DNA from: Acrocarpospora macrocephala
Lineage (GTDB): Bacteria; Actinomycetota; Actinomycetes; Streptosporangiales; Streptosporangiaceae
Direction of reading: 5' to 3'
Length of the DNA stretch: 64,000 nucleotides
NCBI RefSeq assembly: GCF_009687865.1
Contig: NZ_BLAE01000035.1
Location: forward strand, 89,256-153,255
The notes below the pieces were generated by a model, which worked only from the letters and a program-made list of their open reading frames with translations, ran no database searches and was not told where the DNA came from. Of the stretch, positions 8,630 to 17,277 are shown piece by piece. A program made the translations under genes and the position numbers. Position 1 is the stretch's first letter, and every line of letters begins with the position of its first letter.

Positions 8630-9508
8630 TTGCCCCGTTCCGCACTGTTCCTGGCCGCCGGTGTCCTCGCCCTGGCGTCGGTCGCCTGCGCGCCCGAGGA
8701 CCAGCCGTCCACCGCCAGCGCCACCGCCGCCGCGCCCGCCAGCTCGGCGGCCCCGTGCGCGAAGGATCAGCTCAAGCTCATCACGCCGGGCAAGCTCACC
8801 ATCGGGACGGACAAGCCCGCGTACGAGCCGTGGTTCAAGGACGACGACCCCGCCAATGGGCAGGGTTTCGAAGGCGCGGTCGCCGCGGCCGTCGCCACCA
8901 CGCTCGGCTTCACCCCCGCCGAGGTCGCCTGGGAGGTCGTGCCGTTCGACTCCTCGTTCGCGCCCGGGCCGAAGAAGAAGTTCGACTTTGACATCAACCA
9001 GATCTCGATCACCCCCGAGCGGGCCAAGGCCGTCGACTTCAGCGACGGGTACTACGCGGTCAAGCAGGCCGTCGTCGCTCTGGACGGGGGCTCGATCGCG
9101 GGAGCCACCTCGCTGGCCGCGCTCAAGGGCGCCAAGATCGGCGTGCAGGTGGGGACGACGGCGCTGCAGGCCGTACAGGACGTGATCAAGCCGGACGCCG
9201 AGCCGAGCGTTTTCAACCAGCAGATCGACGTGGTCACCGCGCTGAAGAACAAGCAGATCGACGCTATCGTGCTCGACCTGCCCACCGCCTTCTACGTCAC
9301 CGCCGCCCAGATCGAAGGCTCCAAGATCGTCGGCCAGTTCGCCGCCACCTCCGGCGCACCCGAGGAGTTCGGCCTGCTCTTCGAGAAGGGCAACCCGCTC
9401 GTGAGCTGCGTCAACCAGGCGCTCGGCACGCTGAAGTCCTCCGGTGAGCTCGCCAAGATCGAAGGCCAGTGGCTGACCTCTACGGCGGGCGCTCCCGAAC
9501 TCTCGTGA
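8630..9508 (+). CDS. Amino-acid ABC transporter substrate-binding lipoprotein
   Basis: A 292-residue family 3 solute-binding protein. TTG 8630 is preferred because GGAGG lies six bases upstream and it gives a clean lipoprotein signal (PRSALFLAAGVLALASVAC). The mature part has the family 3 pattern: LTIGTDKPAYEPWF, EGAVAAAVA, ISITPERAKAVDFSDGYY, GAKIGVQVGTTAL. Ligand is probably a polar amino acid. First gene of a three-gene importer operon. Confidence 0.93.
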   Translation: MPRSALFLAAGVLALASVACAPEDQPSTASATAAAPASSAAPCAKDQLKLITPGKLTIGTDKPAYEPWFKDDDPANGQGFEGAVAAAVATTLGFTPAEVAWEVVPFDSSFAPGPKKKFDFDINQISITPERAKAVDFSDGYYAVKQAVVALDGGSIAGATSLAALKGAKIGVQVGTTALQAVQDVIKPDAEPSVFNQQIDVVTALKNKQIDAIVLDLPTAFYVTAAQIEGSKIVGQFAATSGAPEEFGLLFEKGNPLVSCVNQALGTLKSSGELAKIEGQWLTSTAGAPELS

Positions 9509-10350
9509 GCGCCGACTGGGTCAAGAGCGACCGCCAGCTGGCGCGCGAGGCGCTGCTGCGCGCCCGCGGCCGGCGGTCGCTCTCCGCCGCCACCATCTCC
9601 ACGATCGTCGTGGTCGTGGTGGTGGTCGTCCTGGTCGCCGCCTCGCCCGGCTGGCCGCGCGTCCAGGACACGTTCTTCAACTGGGATGCTCTCGTCACCG
9701 CGCTCCCCGACGTGCTGCGCGGCTTCCTGCTCAACGTCATGATCTTCATGATCGCCGAGCCGATCGTCCTCGTTCTCGGCCTGGGCGTCGCCCTCGTCCG
9801 TGGCCTGCGCGCCCCCGTGTTCTTCCCGCTCCGCGTGCTCGCCGTGCTCTACACCGACATCTTCCGCGGCATCCCCGTCATCCTGCTCGTTTACCTGGTC
9901 GGCTTCGGCATCCCCGCCCTGCAACTCCAGGGCACGCCCGGCGACCCGGTCACCCTGGGCATCATCGCCCTGGTCCTCTCTTACACCTCGTTCGTGGCCG
10001 AGGTCTTCCGCTCCGGTATCAACTCCATCCACCCCAGCCAGCTCGCCGCCGCCCGCTCCCTGGGCCTCACCCACGCCCAGACCATGCGGCACATCGTCGT
10101 CCCGCAGGCCATCCGCCGCGTGGTCCCGCCCCTGCTCAACGACTTCGCATCGCTCCAGAAGGACAGCGCACTGGTGGCCCTGCTCGGCCCGCTCGAAGCC
10201 CTCCGGCAGGCTCAGATCCACGTCGCCAAGACCTTCAACTACACGCCGTACGTGGGGGCAGCGCTGCTGTTCGTCGCGCTGACCGTCCCGTTGGCCCGGT
10301 TCACCGACCACCTCGCCGCCCGCGCGGCCCAGCAGCGCGGAGGCGGCTGA
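9505..10350 (+). CDS. Amino-acid ABC transporter permease
   Basis: A 281-residue permease of the HisM/GlnP type. GTG 9505 overlaps the preceding stop (GTGA). A cytoplasmic N-terminus of about 35 residues precedes five helices. The EAA-like loop (SIHPSQLAAARSLGLTHAQT) and VVPQAIRRVVPPLLNDF are characteristic of polar amino-acid permeases. Its stop shares one base with the ATPase start. Confidence 0.95.
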   Translation: MSADWVKSDRQLAREALLRARGRRSLSAATISTIVVVVVVVVLVAASPGWPRVQDTFFNWDALVTALPDVLRGFLLNVMIFMIAEPIVLVLGLGVALVRGLRAPVFFPLRVLAVLYTDIFRGIPVILLVYLVGFGIPALQLQGTPGDPVTLGIIALVLSYTSFVAEVFRSGINSIHPSQLAAARSLGLTHAQTMRHIVVPQAIRRVVPPLLNDFASLQKDSALVALLGPLEALRQAQIHVAKTFNYTPYVGAALLFVALTVPLARFTDHLAARAAQQRGGG

Positions 10351-11072
10351 TGGCCCTGCTCACCATCGACGGCGTCTGGAAGCGCTACCGGCATCACAAC
10401 GTGCTGCGCGGCGTCGACCTCACCGTCGACCCGCACGAGGTCGTCTGCCTGATCGGCGCCTCCGGATCCGGCAAATCCACCCTGCTCCGCTGCGTCAACC
10501 TGCTCGAAACCGTCGATGACGGCGCCATCTACCTGGACGACCAGGAGATCACCGACGTCCGCGTCAACCCCGACCAGATCCGCCAGCGCATCGGCATCGT
10601 CTTCCAGGCCTACAACCTGTTCCCGCACATGACCGTCCTGGACAACATCACCCTCGCCCCCCGCAAGGTCCACGGTGTGCCCCGCCCCCAGGCCGAAGCC
10701 CAGGCCCGCGACCTGCTCGCCCGCTTCGGCCTGGCCGACAAGTCCGGCACCTACCCCGACCGCCTCTCCGGCGGCCAGCAGCAGCGCGTCGCCATCATCC
10801 GCGCCCTGGCCACTCACCCCCGTCTGCTCCTGCTGGACGAGGTCACCTCAGCCCTGGACCCCACCCTCGTCAACGAGGTCCTCGGCATCATCCGCGAACT
10901 CAAACAGTCCGGCATGACCATGATCCTCGCCACCCACGAGATGTCCTTCGCCCGCGACATCGCCGACACCATCTGCTTCCTCGACCAGGGCACCCTCCTC
11001 GAACACGGCCCCCCGGCCCAGATCTTCGACGCCCCTCAAAACCCCAGAACCCGCGAATTCCTGTACGGCTGA
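10350..11072 (+). CDS. Amino-acid ABC transporter ATPase
   Basis: A 240-residue ATPase of the GlnQ/HisP type. Walker A GASGSGKST (about residues 36-44), Q-loop FQAYNLFPHMTV, signature LSGGQQQRVAIIRAL, Walker B LLLLDEVTSALDP and the H-loop THEM are all present. ATG 10350 overlaps the permease stop (TGATG). It energises import by the two upstream subunits. Confidence 0.96.
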   Translation: MALLTIDGVWKRYRHHNVLRGVDLTVDPHEVVCLIGASGSGKSTLLRCVNLLETVDDGAIYLDDQEITDVRVNPDQIRQRIGIVFQAYNLFPHMTVLDNITLAPRKVHGVPRPQAEAQARDLLARFGLADKSGTYPDRLSGGQQQRVAIIRALATHPRLLLLDEVTSALDPTLVNEVLGIIRELKQSGMTMILATHEMSFARDIADTICFLDQGTLLEHGPPAQIFDAPQNPRTREFLYG

Positions 11073-11165
11073 CGCCACCGCCCGGGATCTCGGCATTCTG
11101 GTGTACGGCGTGCTGGAATGGGGTGATCACGGAGAGTGAGCGAATCGGAGGGGGCAGTGGTGGAC

Positions 11166-12167
11166 ATGATGCGGGTGGTTGGGTTTCGGGAGAATCTGCC
11201 AGTTGAGGACGCGGAGTGTCTGGTGGATGCGGAGCTGCCGGTGCCGCGGCCGCAGGGGCGGGATCTGCTGGTCCGGGTGCAGGCGGTTTCGGTTAATCCG
11301 GTGGATGTGAAGGAGCGGCAGGGGCGGGAGACCCAGGGGGAGCTGCGGGTTCTGGGGTACGACGCGGCTGGGATCGTGGAGGCGGCGGGGAGCCAGGTCG
11401 GGTTGTTCGCGCCGGGGGATGAGGTGTATTACGCGGGGTCTATCGGGCGGCCGGGGAGCAATGCCGAATTTCAGCTGGTAGACGAGCGAATCGTCGGGCG
11501 CAAGCCGTACATTCTGGATTTTGCGGAGGCGGCGGCGATGCCGTTGACGGCGATTACGGCGTGGGAGACCTTGCATGGCAAGTTTCGGCTCACCAAGGAC
11601 AGCGGGGGGACGCTGGTCGTGGTGGGGGCGGCGGGGGGCGTCGGGTCGATGGTGTTGCAGTTGGCGCGGCGGCAATGTCCTGATTTGACCCTAGTGGGGA
11701 CGGCTTCGCGGGCGGAGTCGCGGGAGTGGGCCGAGGCGATGGGGGCGCATCATGTGGTCGATCATCGGGGTGATCTCGCGGCGGCGGTGCGGGCGGTGGC
11801 GCCGGACGGGGTGGACTACGTCTTCAGTCCGTATTCGGAGGGGAATGTCGATGCGTACGCGGAGATGCTCAAGCCAGGGGGACAGATCACCGCGATCGAC
11901 GATCCCAAAGCGCTGGATATCAGGGGGTTGAAGGCCAAGAGCCTGACCTGGCACTGGGAGTCCATGTTCACCCGGCCGCTGTTCGCGCCACATGACACTA
12001 CCCAGCATGACCTGCTCAATGTCGTCGCCGAGCTGGTGGACGGGCAGCAGGTGCGGAGCACGATGACGCGGCGGCTCGGGCCGATCAGCGCGGCCACGCT
12101 CCGGGAGGCGCATGCTCTGGTCGAGGGGTCGGGAATGGTGGGGAAGGTCGTGGTTGCGGGGTGGTGA
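11166..12167 (+). CDS. Zinc-type alcohol dehydrogenase-like quinone oxidoreductase
   Basis: A medium-chain reductase of about 333 residues. Residues 1-120 form the GroES-like domain (RVQAVSVNPVDVKERQGR, LGYDAAGIVEAAG), followed by a Rossmann fold with VVGAAGGVGSMVLQLAR. The structural zinc cysteines of true alcohol dehydrogenases are absent, as in NAD(P)H:quinone oxidoreductases. The start is uncertain among GTG 11157/11160 and ATG 11166/11169; family N-termini begin at MRVVGFRE and GGAGGGGG lies at 11147-11154. Confidence 0.88.
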   Translation: MMRVVGFRENLPVEDAECLVDAELPVPRPQGRDLLVRVQAVSVNPVDVKERQGRETQGELRVLGYDAAGIVEAAGSQVGLFAPGDEVYYAGSIGRPGSNAEFQLVDERIVGRKPYILDFAEAAAMPLTAITAWETLHGKFRLTKDSGGTLVVVGAAGGVGSMVLQLARRQCPDLTLVGTASRAESREWAEAMGAHHVVDHRGDLAAAVRAVAPDGVDYVFSPYSEGNVDAYAEMLKPGGQITAIDDPKALDIRGLKAKSLTWHWESMFTRPLFAPHDTTQHDLLNVVAELVDGQQVRSTMTRRLGPISAATLREAHALVEGSGMVGKVVVAGW

Positions 12168-12193
12168 CGTGGGCGACCCGGCAGCAGTGAAAA

Positions 12194-12228
12194 GGCCGCG
12201 CCGCCGTGGAGTTCACAGCGGCGCGGCC
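12194..12228. terminator. Bidirectional hairpin terminator
   Basis: GGCCGCGCCGCCGTG (12194-12208) pairs with CACAGCGGCGCGGCC (12214-12228) with one mismatch and a five-base loop. It lies between two convergent genes; there is no strong U-tract, as is common in high-GC actinomycetes. Confidence 0.8.
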
Positions 12229-12243
12229 GAAATCGCGGGGTGA

Positions 12244-13092
12244 TCAGTCGCCGAGGTCGATGGTGCCGAGGACCGACGGCGGGAGCAGGAGGATCTCCTT
12301 CAGGTCGGCGACCAGGCGCTCGTCCGGAGCGTAGATCCACACCTTGTCTCCCCAGCCGGAGAGGTAGGTGTCGCTGCTGAGCTGCAGCTTGATCGGCTTG
12401 CCCTTCTTGGGGGTGAGCACCAGGTTCTCGTTGGCGGCGACCCGCCGGATCAGGCCGTCGTTGGCGCCGATCCAGACTTTCCAGTTGAGCTTGATGGCGA
12501 ACTTGTCGCCCCCCAGCTCCAGGCGGAACACCTCGGCGCCGTTGTACAGCGTCGTCGCCACACCGTCGACGGTGCCTCCGGCCTTCTTGCCCTGCGCCTT
12601 GGCGAGCAGGGCCTTCAGTTCGCGCGGCGAGAGCACGTTGATCGCGGATCCGCCCAGACCAGGCTGGGTGAGCACGTTCTCCGACTTGAGCCAGGTCTTG
12701 CCCTCGGGCAGGAAGATGTCGGTGATCCCGCCGGTGACGTAGTTGTCGTCCTTGAGGGTGATCGTCTGGGTGGAACCGGTGATCTTGTCCGGGTCCAGGC
12801 CGAGGAGCTCGGCGACCTCCTCGGCCGCCTTGGTCATGGTTCCGTAGTCGACGGTGGTGATGATGTTGCTGGCGGCCACCTGGGAGCGGCCGAACTGCAG
12901 GTCACCGTACGACCGTGTCTTGATGCCGTAGCTCGGGTTGGTCTTGGAGACGGACGTGAAATGCACGCCGTGTCCGCTTTTGAGCTGTTTTGCCAGTGCG
13001 GCGACGGGATCGACCGCCCGCGCCTGCGCGATTCCCGATGTCAGTGCGGCGGTTACCGCCATGCACATGATCACCGTGATCAAACGCCTCAT
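12244..13092 (-). CDS. Exported protein of unknown function, LolA/LppX-like pattern
   Basis: A 282-residue protein, ATG 13092, with GGAGGG seven bases upstream. Residues 1-26 are a signal peptide ending AQA-RAV. There is no lipobox cysteine, so it is secreted rather than lipidated. The rest alternates strands and short helices (KTRSYGDLQFGRSQVAAS, TWLKSENV, VDGVATTLYNGAEVFRLEL), reminiscent of the LolA/LprG half-barrel family that carries hydrophobic ligands. That resemblance is by eye only. Monocistronic. The 13093-13371 interval upstream shows no gene. Confidence 0.75.
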   Translation of the reverse strand: MRRLITVIMCMAVTAALTSGIAQARAVDPVAALAKQLKSGHGVHFTSVSKTNPSYGIKTRSYGDLQFGRSQVAASNIITTVDYGTMTKAAEEVAELLGLDPDKITGSTQTITLKDDNYVTGGITDIFLPEGKTWLKSENVLTQPGLGGSAINVLSPRELKALLAKAQGKKAGGTVDGVATTLYNGAEVFRLELGGDKFAIKLNWKVWIGANDGLIRRVAANENLVLTPKKGKPIKLQLSSDTYLSGWGDKVWIYAPDERLVADLKEILLLPPSVLGTIDLGD

Positions 13093-13371
13093 GTGAGGCC
13101 CTCCGTGTCAGATCCGGTTTCCCCGTAGATGCCCGCCAACCGGGTATCTTGCGAAACTTTGGCCTACGGGGAAGCGGCTGACAAGCGGTTTCCGGATCTT
13201 GCGACCTATTTGAGAGGTACGGGACCTGGCGCGGGGATTTTCACACGCGCCGGGCACCCAATCGGCATATTTTCTTAGCGATTCATTAAGGCAGGGCCAC
13301 CGCCAAGGGCTTCATGCTGGGGCCGTCCACGGAGTCTGCTTCGGGGCACCATAAGCTGCCGGACATGGGGG

Positions 13372-14388
13372 GTGATCGCGGTGGCTCTCGACACGGGAGA
13401 GGCGGCCGCAGGGTCTGATTCGGTCGCCAGACCGAGACGGCGTTGGGTGACCGTGTTTGTCTGGCTGGTCGTGGCCGTGTTCGGTTTGTGGGCCGCGCTC
13501 CGGCTGCTTCCCTGGGATGTGGATTTCGCCTGGGTTCAGCTGGTGGCCTTCACGCCGACGGTCGCCCTGCTTTCCCTGATCGCGCCAATCCTCGCGCTGC
13601 TGCTCCGACGATGGATCGCCCTGGCCGCCGGGCTTGCGGTGTGCGCGGCATTCGCGACGGCGGTCCTTCCTCGCGCATTTCCCGGATCGAACCCCGCCGC
13701 ATCCGGCCCGCCGCTCCGGGTCCTCGCCGCGAATCTCAAGGTCGGATCCGTTCCTTCGGACGCCCTGATCACCCTGGTCCGCGACCTCCGTCCCGACATT
13801 CTCGCCCTCCAGGAACTCACCCCGACAGCCGCCGAGAATCTCCGCACGGCCGGGCTCGGCGAACTCCTCCCCTTCTACGCGGGAGAAGCCCGCGCCGGTG
13901 TCGGCGGATCCGGCATCTATTCGCGCCACCCGCTACAACTGACCGACCTCATCGACTTCGGCGGATTCGGCCAGGCCAGAGCGACCGTACAAATCCCCGG
14001 CGCACGCGTCGACGTCGTCTCCGTCCACCCCTGCGCCCCCTCGCAGAAATCCCGCTACCAATGCTGGGCGGATGGTCTCACCGCATTGCCCCACCCAGAC
14101 GACACACCCAAAATCCTCCTGGGCGACTTCAACGCGACCCTCGACCACGCCCGCATCAGAGCTCTCCTCGCCACGGGCTACCAGGACGCCGCCGACACCA
14201 CCGCCTCCGGCCTCACCACCACGTGGCCGGCCACCCCGTGGACTTTCCACGGCCTGCCCATCCCATCGGTGACCCTGGACCACATCGTCGTCGACCAGAG
14301 CACCGCCGTACACAAATTCAGCACCCACCTCCTCCCCGAAACCGACCACCGAGCCGTCTACGCGGAAGTCACCTTCGCCGCGAAATAA
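13372..14388 (+). CDS. Membrane-anchored endonuclease/exonuclease/phosphatase-family protein
   Basis: A 338-residue protein with three N-terminal transmembrane helices (about residues 25-100) followed by an EEP fold outside the membrane. Motifs: LRVLAANLK, LRPDILALQELTP (metal-binding Glu), VVSVHPCAP, KILLGDFNATLDH and, near the end, LDHIVVD and ETDHRAVYAEV (catalytic Asp-His). These hydrolases cut phosphodiesters of nucleic acids or lipids; substrate unknown. Start at GTG 13372 or the nearby GTG 13381. Confidence 0.87.
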   Translation: MIAVALDTGEAAAGSDSVARPRRRWVTVFVWLVVAVFGLWAALRLLPWDVDFAWVQLVAFTPTVALLSLIAPILALLLRRWIALAAGLAVCAAFATAVLPRAFPGSNPAASGPPLRVLAANLKVGSVPSDALITLVRDLRPDILALQELTPTAAENLRTAGLGELLPFYAGEARAGVGGSGIYSRHPLQLTDLIDFGGFGQARATVQIPGARVDVVSVHPCAPSQKSRYQCWADGLTALPHPDDTPKILLGDFNATLDHARIRALLATGYQDAADTTASGLTTTWPATPWTFHGLPIPSVTLDHIVVDQSTAVHKFSTHLLPETDHRAVYAEVTFAAK

Positions 14389-14419
14389 ATACCCGGTGCC
14401 CGTGGTGGCACCGGGTATT
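14388..14419. terminator. Perfect bidirectional hairpin terminator
   Basis: AATACCCGGTGCC (14388-14400) and GGCACCGGGTATT (14407-14419) form a perfect 13-pair stem with a six-base loop, between convergent stops at 14388 and 14425. Confidence 0.85.
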
Positions 14420-14424
14420 CGAGG

Positions 14425-15591
14425 TCAGCGTGCGGCGGGGCACCCATGGACGGCATAAGCGAGGAACTGGGTGACCTCGCGGTCGTCGAAATTGTCGTCG
14501 GAGCCCATGACGAGGGTGCATTCGCCGGTGCGGAGCCGGGGTCCCCAGGCCAGGCTCTCCAGGTTCTGGGTCGGCTCGTGCCGGCTGCTCAAGTCGAGCA
14601 CCAGCCTCTTCTCCACCGGCTGGTACGGCCGGCCATCCGTCAAACTATCCCGGCCGAGCACGTTGGTCGCTCGTCGCAGGTCGATCTCATAAAGCTTGAC
14701 GCGGTAGTTGACGCCCTCGATCCAGGAACGCTCAAGGGCGAGGTAACGGAAATCGTCGATGGCCAGGATTTCGGAAACTCCGGTATCGGTGTGCCCTGTC
14801 GGCGGAATCGGCGCCGCCGGAAGCGGGTCGAGCGGGTACGCGTACTGCGCGAGCGTACGGCCCCGGCGATTCCACACGGTGATGCGGGCGGGCGCGCCAC
14901 GGTCGACGGTCGGTGGCAGGCCGTCCTCGAAACGCGGGCCTTCGATGACGGCGGCGATGGAATGCGGGGCGAAGGTCAGGCCCTCGAACCCGAAATTGCG
15001 GCGAGGCCCATTGTCGGTTCCCGTCAGGTGCAGGTTGGCCGGGATGGGGAGTTCACCGAGGTGCTTGCCATTCGTGTCGGCCCAGCGTACGAACAGGTCG
15101 GAAATCGGGATATTCGGATTCCTCTCATCCGGGCGGTCGCCTTCATGACCCCACAGCAGGCTACGGTTCCAGGGGTCGTACCGGATCGTCTCCGGGTCGG
15201 CCGATTCGGCCTGGCCATAGGCCGGGTACGGACTGCCGTCCGGCCGCCGGAGGGTGGTCACCCCATCGACATGCACGCCCGTGAACGCACCCGTCGTCCG
15301 GTTGATGGACAGTCGCCCGGTGTAGAACCGGGCGGGCTGGTATCGCCAGCGGTCGTCGGCGATGAAGTACCAGGTGCCGGTGCGCGGATCCCGGTCGATC
15401 CCGGACAGACCACCGAGCGTGGTTCCGTTGACCTGCATCTTGTGAGGCAGCCGCTGCTCACCGAGAAAACGGACGATCCGAAGGCCCGACCCATCGGCGT
15501 CCGCCGCGGACACCCCGACATCCATGCCGCCAAAACCGACCGTGGCCACGATCGCCACTGCGATTCTTCCAATTTTCCCCGGAATGTGCAC
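14425..15591 (-). CDS. Secreted esterase-like/phytase-like protein
   Basis: A 388-residue protein, GTG 15591, with GAGGAG six bases upstream. A signal peptide (KIGRIAVAIVATVGFGGMDV) is followed by the 'esterase-like activity of phytase' domain: LGGLSGIDRDPRTGTWYFIADD, ADPETIRYDPWNRSLLWGHEG, NFGFEGLTFAP, ILAIDDFRYLALERSW and NLESLAWGP. These are beta-propeller proteins thought to act on phosphate or carboxylic esters outside the cell. Monocistronic, flanked by hairpins on both sides. Confidence 0.88.
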   Translation of the reverse strand: MHIPGKIGRIAVAIVATVGFGGMDVGVSAADADGSGLRIVRFLGEQRLPHKMQVNGTTLGGLSGIDRDPRTGTWYFIADDRWRYQPARFYTGRLSINRTTGAFTGVHVDGVTTLRRPDGSPYPAYGQAESADPETIRYDPWNRSLLWGHEGDRPDERNPNIPISDLFVRWADTNGKHLGELPIPANLHLTGTDNGPRRNFGFEGLTFAPHSIAAVIEGPRFEDGLPPTVDRGAPARITVWNRRGRTLAQYAYPLDPLPAAPIPPTGHTDTGVSEILAIDDFRYLALERSWIEGVNYRVKLYEIDLRRATNVLGRDSLTDGRPYQPVEKRLVLDLSSRHEPTQNLESLAWGPRLRTGECTLVMGSDDNFDDREVTQFLAYAVHGCPAAR

Positions 15592-15723
15592 GCGATTCTC
15601 CTCGTCCCCGATAATGGATCGGGAATATGAGATCGCGAAGCCGCCCGAATGTCCACGCCAAATGAGCCGATCTTTATTGTCGGCGTACGACCCAGCCCGG
15701 ATTTATCCGTATTTCGTACATTG

Positions 15724-15767
15724 GGAGAAGGTCGTGTCTTCCGAGATAGGAAGACACGACCTTCTCC
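15724..15767. terminator. Long perfect hairpin terminator
   Basis: GGAGAAGGTCGTGTCTTCC (15724-15742) and its exact reverse complement (15749-15767) form a 19-pair stem with loop GAGATA. It lies 36 bases downstream of the minus-strand stop at 15804 and should end that transcript very efficiently. Confidence 0.88.
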
Positions 15768-15803
15768 GGAAACGACACCAGGCGGAAGCCCCGGCCGATT
15801 CGG

Positions 15804-17045
15804 TTACGCGATGGAGCCCGACCAGAGGTTCTTGGCCGCGCTGTAGACGCCGAACAGCTCACCGTCGAAGTACGGGGAGACGCTGGTGTCGTAACGGTTG
15901 TTGCTGTCGGTGTCGGAGACGCCGATGGTCACCCCGTTCAGGTAGCCGAGACGGCGGGTGTTCTTGTACCCGACCAGCCACGACGAACCCAGCGCGCCCT
16001 CACCGGTGAAGCTGGACTTGACCCCGATCAGCTCCTCGGCCTTGATGGCCGAAGCGCTGGCGGCGAAGGTCTTGCCGTAGCTCCACTTGAGGGTCTTGCC
16101 GGAGTAGGCGTAGTTGCCGTCCGGGTGCGACCCGCTCGGGTAGCCGAACACGAAGACCGGCTTGCCGACCTTCTGGTTGTAGGCCAGACCCTGCCCACCG
16201 ACGTTGTCCCCAAGGCGACCGGCGTCAGCGAACTTCCAGACGAAGTAGTACGTCTTGCCGTTCCAGTGGACCTGGTCGATGTCACCGATGAAGGTGTCGA
16301 ACCCCTTGTACTGGTCGTAGACCTCCTTGGTGACCTCGACCCAGCCGCCGAGCTGGTTCCAGCCCGTTCCGCCGCTGCTGAAGACACCGCTCGGCTTGCT
16401 CTTGCCGGAGGTGACTCCGTCATGCGGGGCCTTGAGGCCGTTGTACACGGTGACGAACGCGTAGTCGCGGTCGCCGTCCTCGTACACGTCGTAGTCGTAG
16501 TGCGTGAACGCCTGCTTGCCGACGTAGATGCCCCACGGGGTCTTCCCCTGGTAGTACCCGGGGATGAACACCCAGTAGTCCAAGGTCTGGCCGTTGCTCT
16601 CGGTGTCGTAGACGGCGTGGCCGGCTGTGGCGACCAGGTTGCGGTACGCGGACTGCACCGAGGTGGCCGTGGCCCAGTGCGGCTTGCCGTCAGTGCCGAG
16701 GAAGAACACCTTGCCTGAGGTCTTGGGCAGGTTGACGTTCTTCGACTTCGCCGTCGACTTCTTCTCGTCGCCGATCGCCGGGACGACACCAGGCTTGCTG
16801 TCCGCGGCCGGGCCACCGGTCGAGACGTGCTTGGCCACAACCTTGGTCTCCACGTCGTACGGCGTGGCTCCGATCAGGTTGGCGGCGTCGTTGGCATACC
16901 AGTACGCGACGATGTTCTTGGCGGCGATGCCGGTCGAGGCCAGGGGAACAGCCTTGACGTCGTCGGCCGCCGAGGCCGGCGGGGTGACGAGGGCGGTGGC
17001 CAGCAGTCCGGCCGCGACACCGCCGATGGGGAGGATGCGCTTCAT
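15804..17045 (-). CDS. Secreted trypsin/V8-like protein lacking the catalytic Ser
   Basis: A 413-residue exported protein. ATG 17045 has AAGGAG about eight bases upstream and a signal peptide ending PASA-ADD. The fold is that of actinobacterial V8/glutamyl-endopeptidase-like S1 proteins: catalytic His in LVATAGHAVYD, Asp in DGDRDYAFVTVYNG, and a C-terminal YLNGVTIGVSDTDS...SPYFD. Where the family reads G-A-S-G-[GS]-x-W, this protein reads G-A-L-G-S-S-W (codons GCG CTG GGT TCG TCG TGG), so the nucleophilic Ser is replaced by Leu. It is probably a non-catalytic paralogue, perhaps a binding protein or inhibitor. Region 17046-17277 upstream holds no gene. Confidence 0.8.
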   Translation of the reverse strand: MKRILPIGGVAAGLLATALVTPPASAADDVKAVPLASTGIAAKNIVAYWYANDAANLIGATPYDVETKVVAKHVSTGGPAADSKPGVVPAIGDEKKSTAKSKNVNLPKTSGKVFFLGTDGKPHWATATSVQSAYRNLVATAGHAVYDTESNGQTLDYWVFIPGYYQGKTPWGIYVGKQAFTHYDYDVYEDGDRDYAFVTVYNGLKAPHDGVTSGKSKPSGVFSSGGTGWNQLGGWVEVTKEVYDQYKGFDTFIGDIDQVHWNGKTYYFVWKFADAGRLGDNVGGQGLAYNQKVGKPVFVFGYPSGSHPDGNYAYSGKTLKWSYGKTFAASASAIKAEELIGVKSSFTGEGALGSSWLVGYKNTRRLGYLNGVTIGVSDTDSNNRYDTSVSPYFDGELFGVYSAAKNLWSGSIA

Positions 17046-17277
17046 GGGGAGAACTCCTTGGTCTGTCGTGGAACGCCTCATGCGTCCCATGCGTCAGGAA
17101 AGGGATCACGGGGAACCTACTCCCCATCCCTTACGTTTCCAAGTGAGTTGGTAGGAAATACGGGGTTGGCTACCGAGGTGATGAACATGGGCGGTGCCCT
17201 GTCCAGCCAAGAGGCGGAAATTTGTAACAGAGCCCGGCAGGGAATGTGATCCATATCACAAGGCAGGCCTGCTCTGA

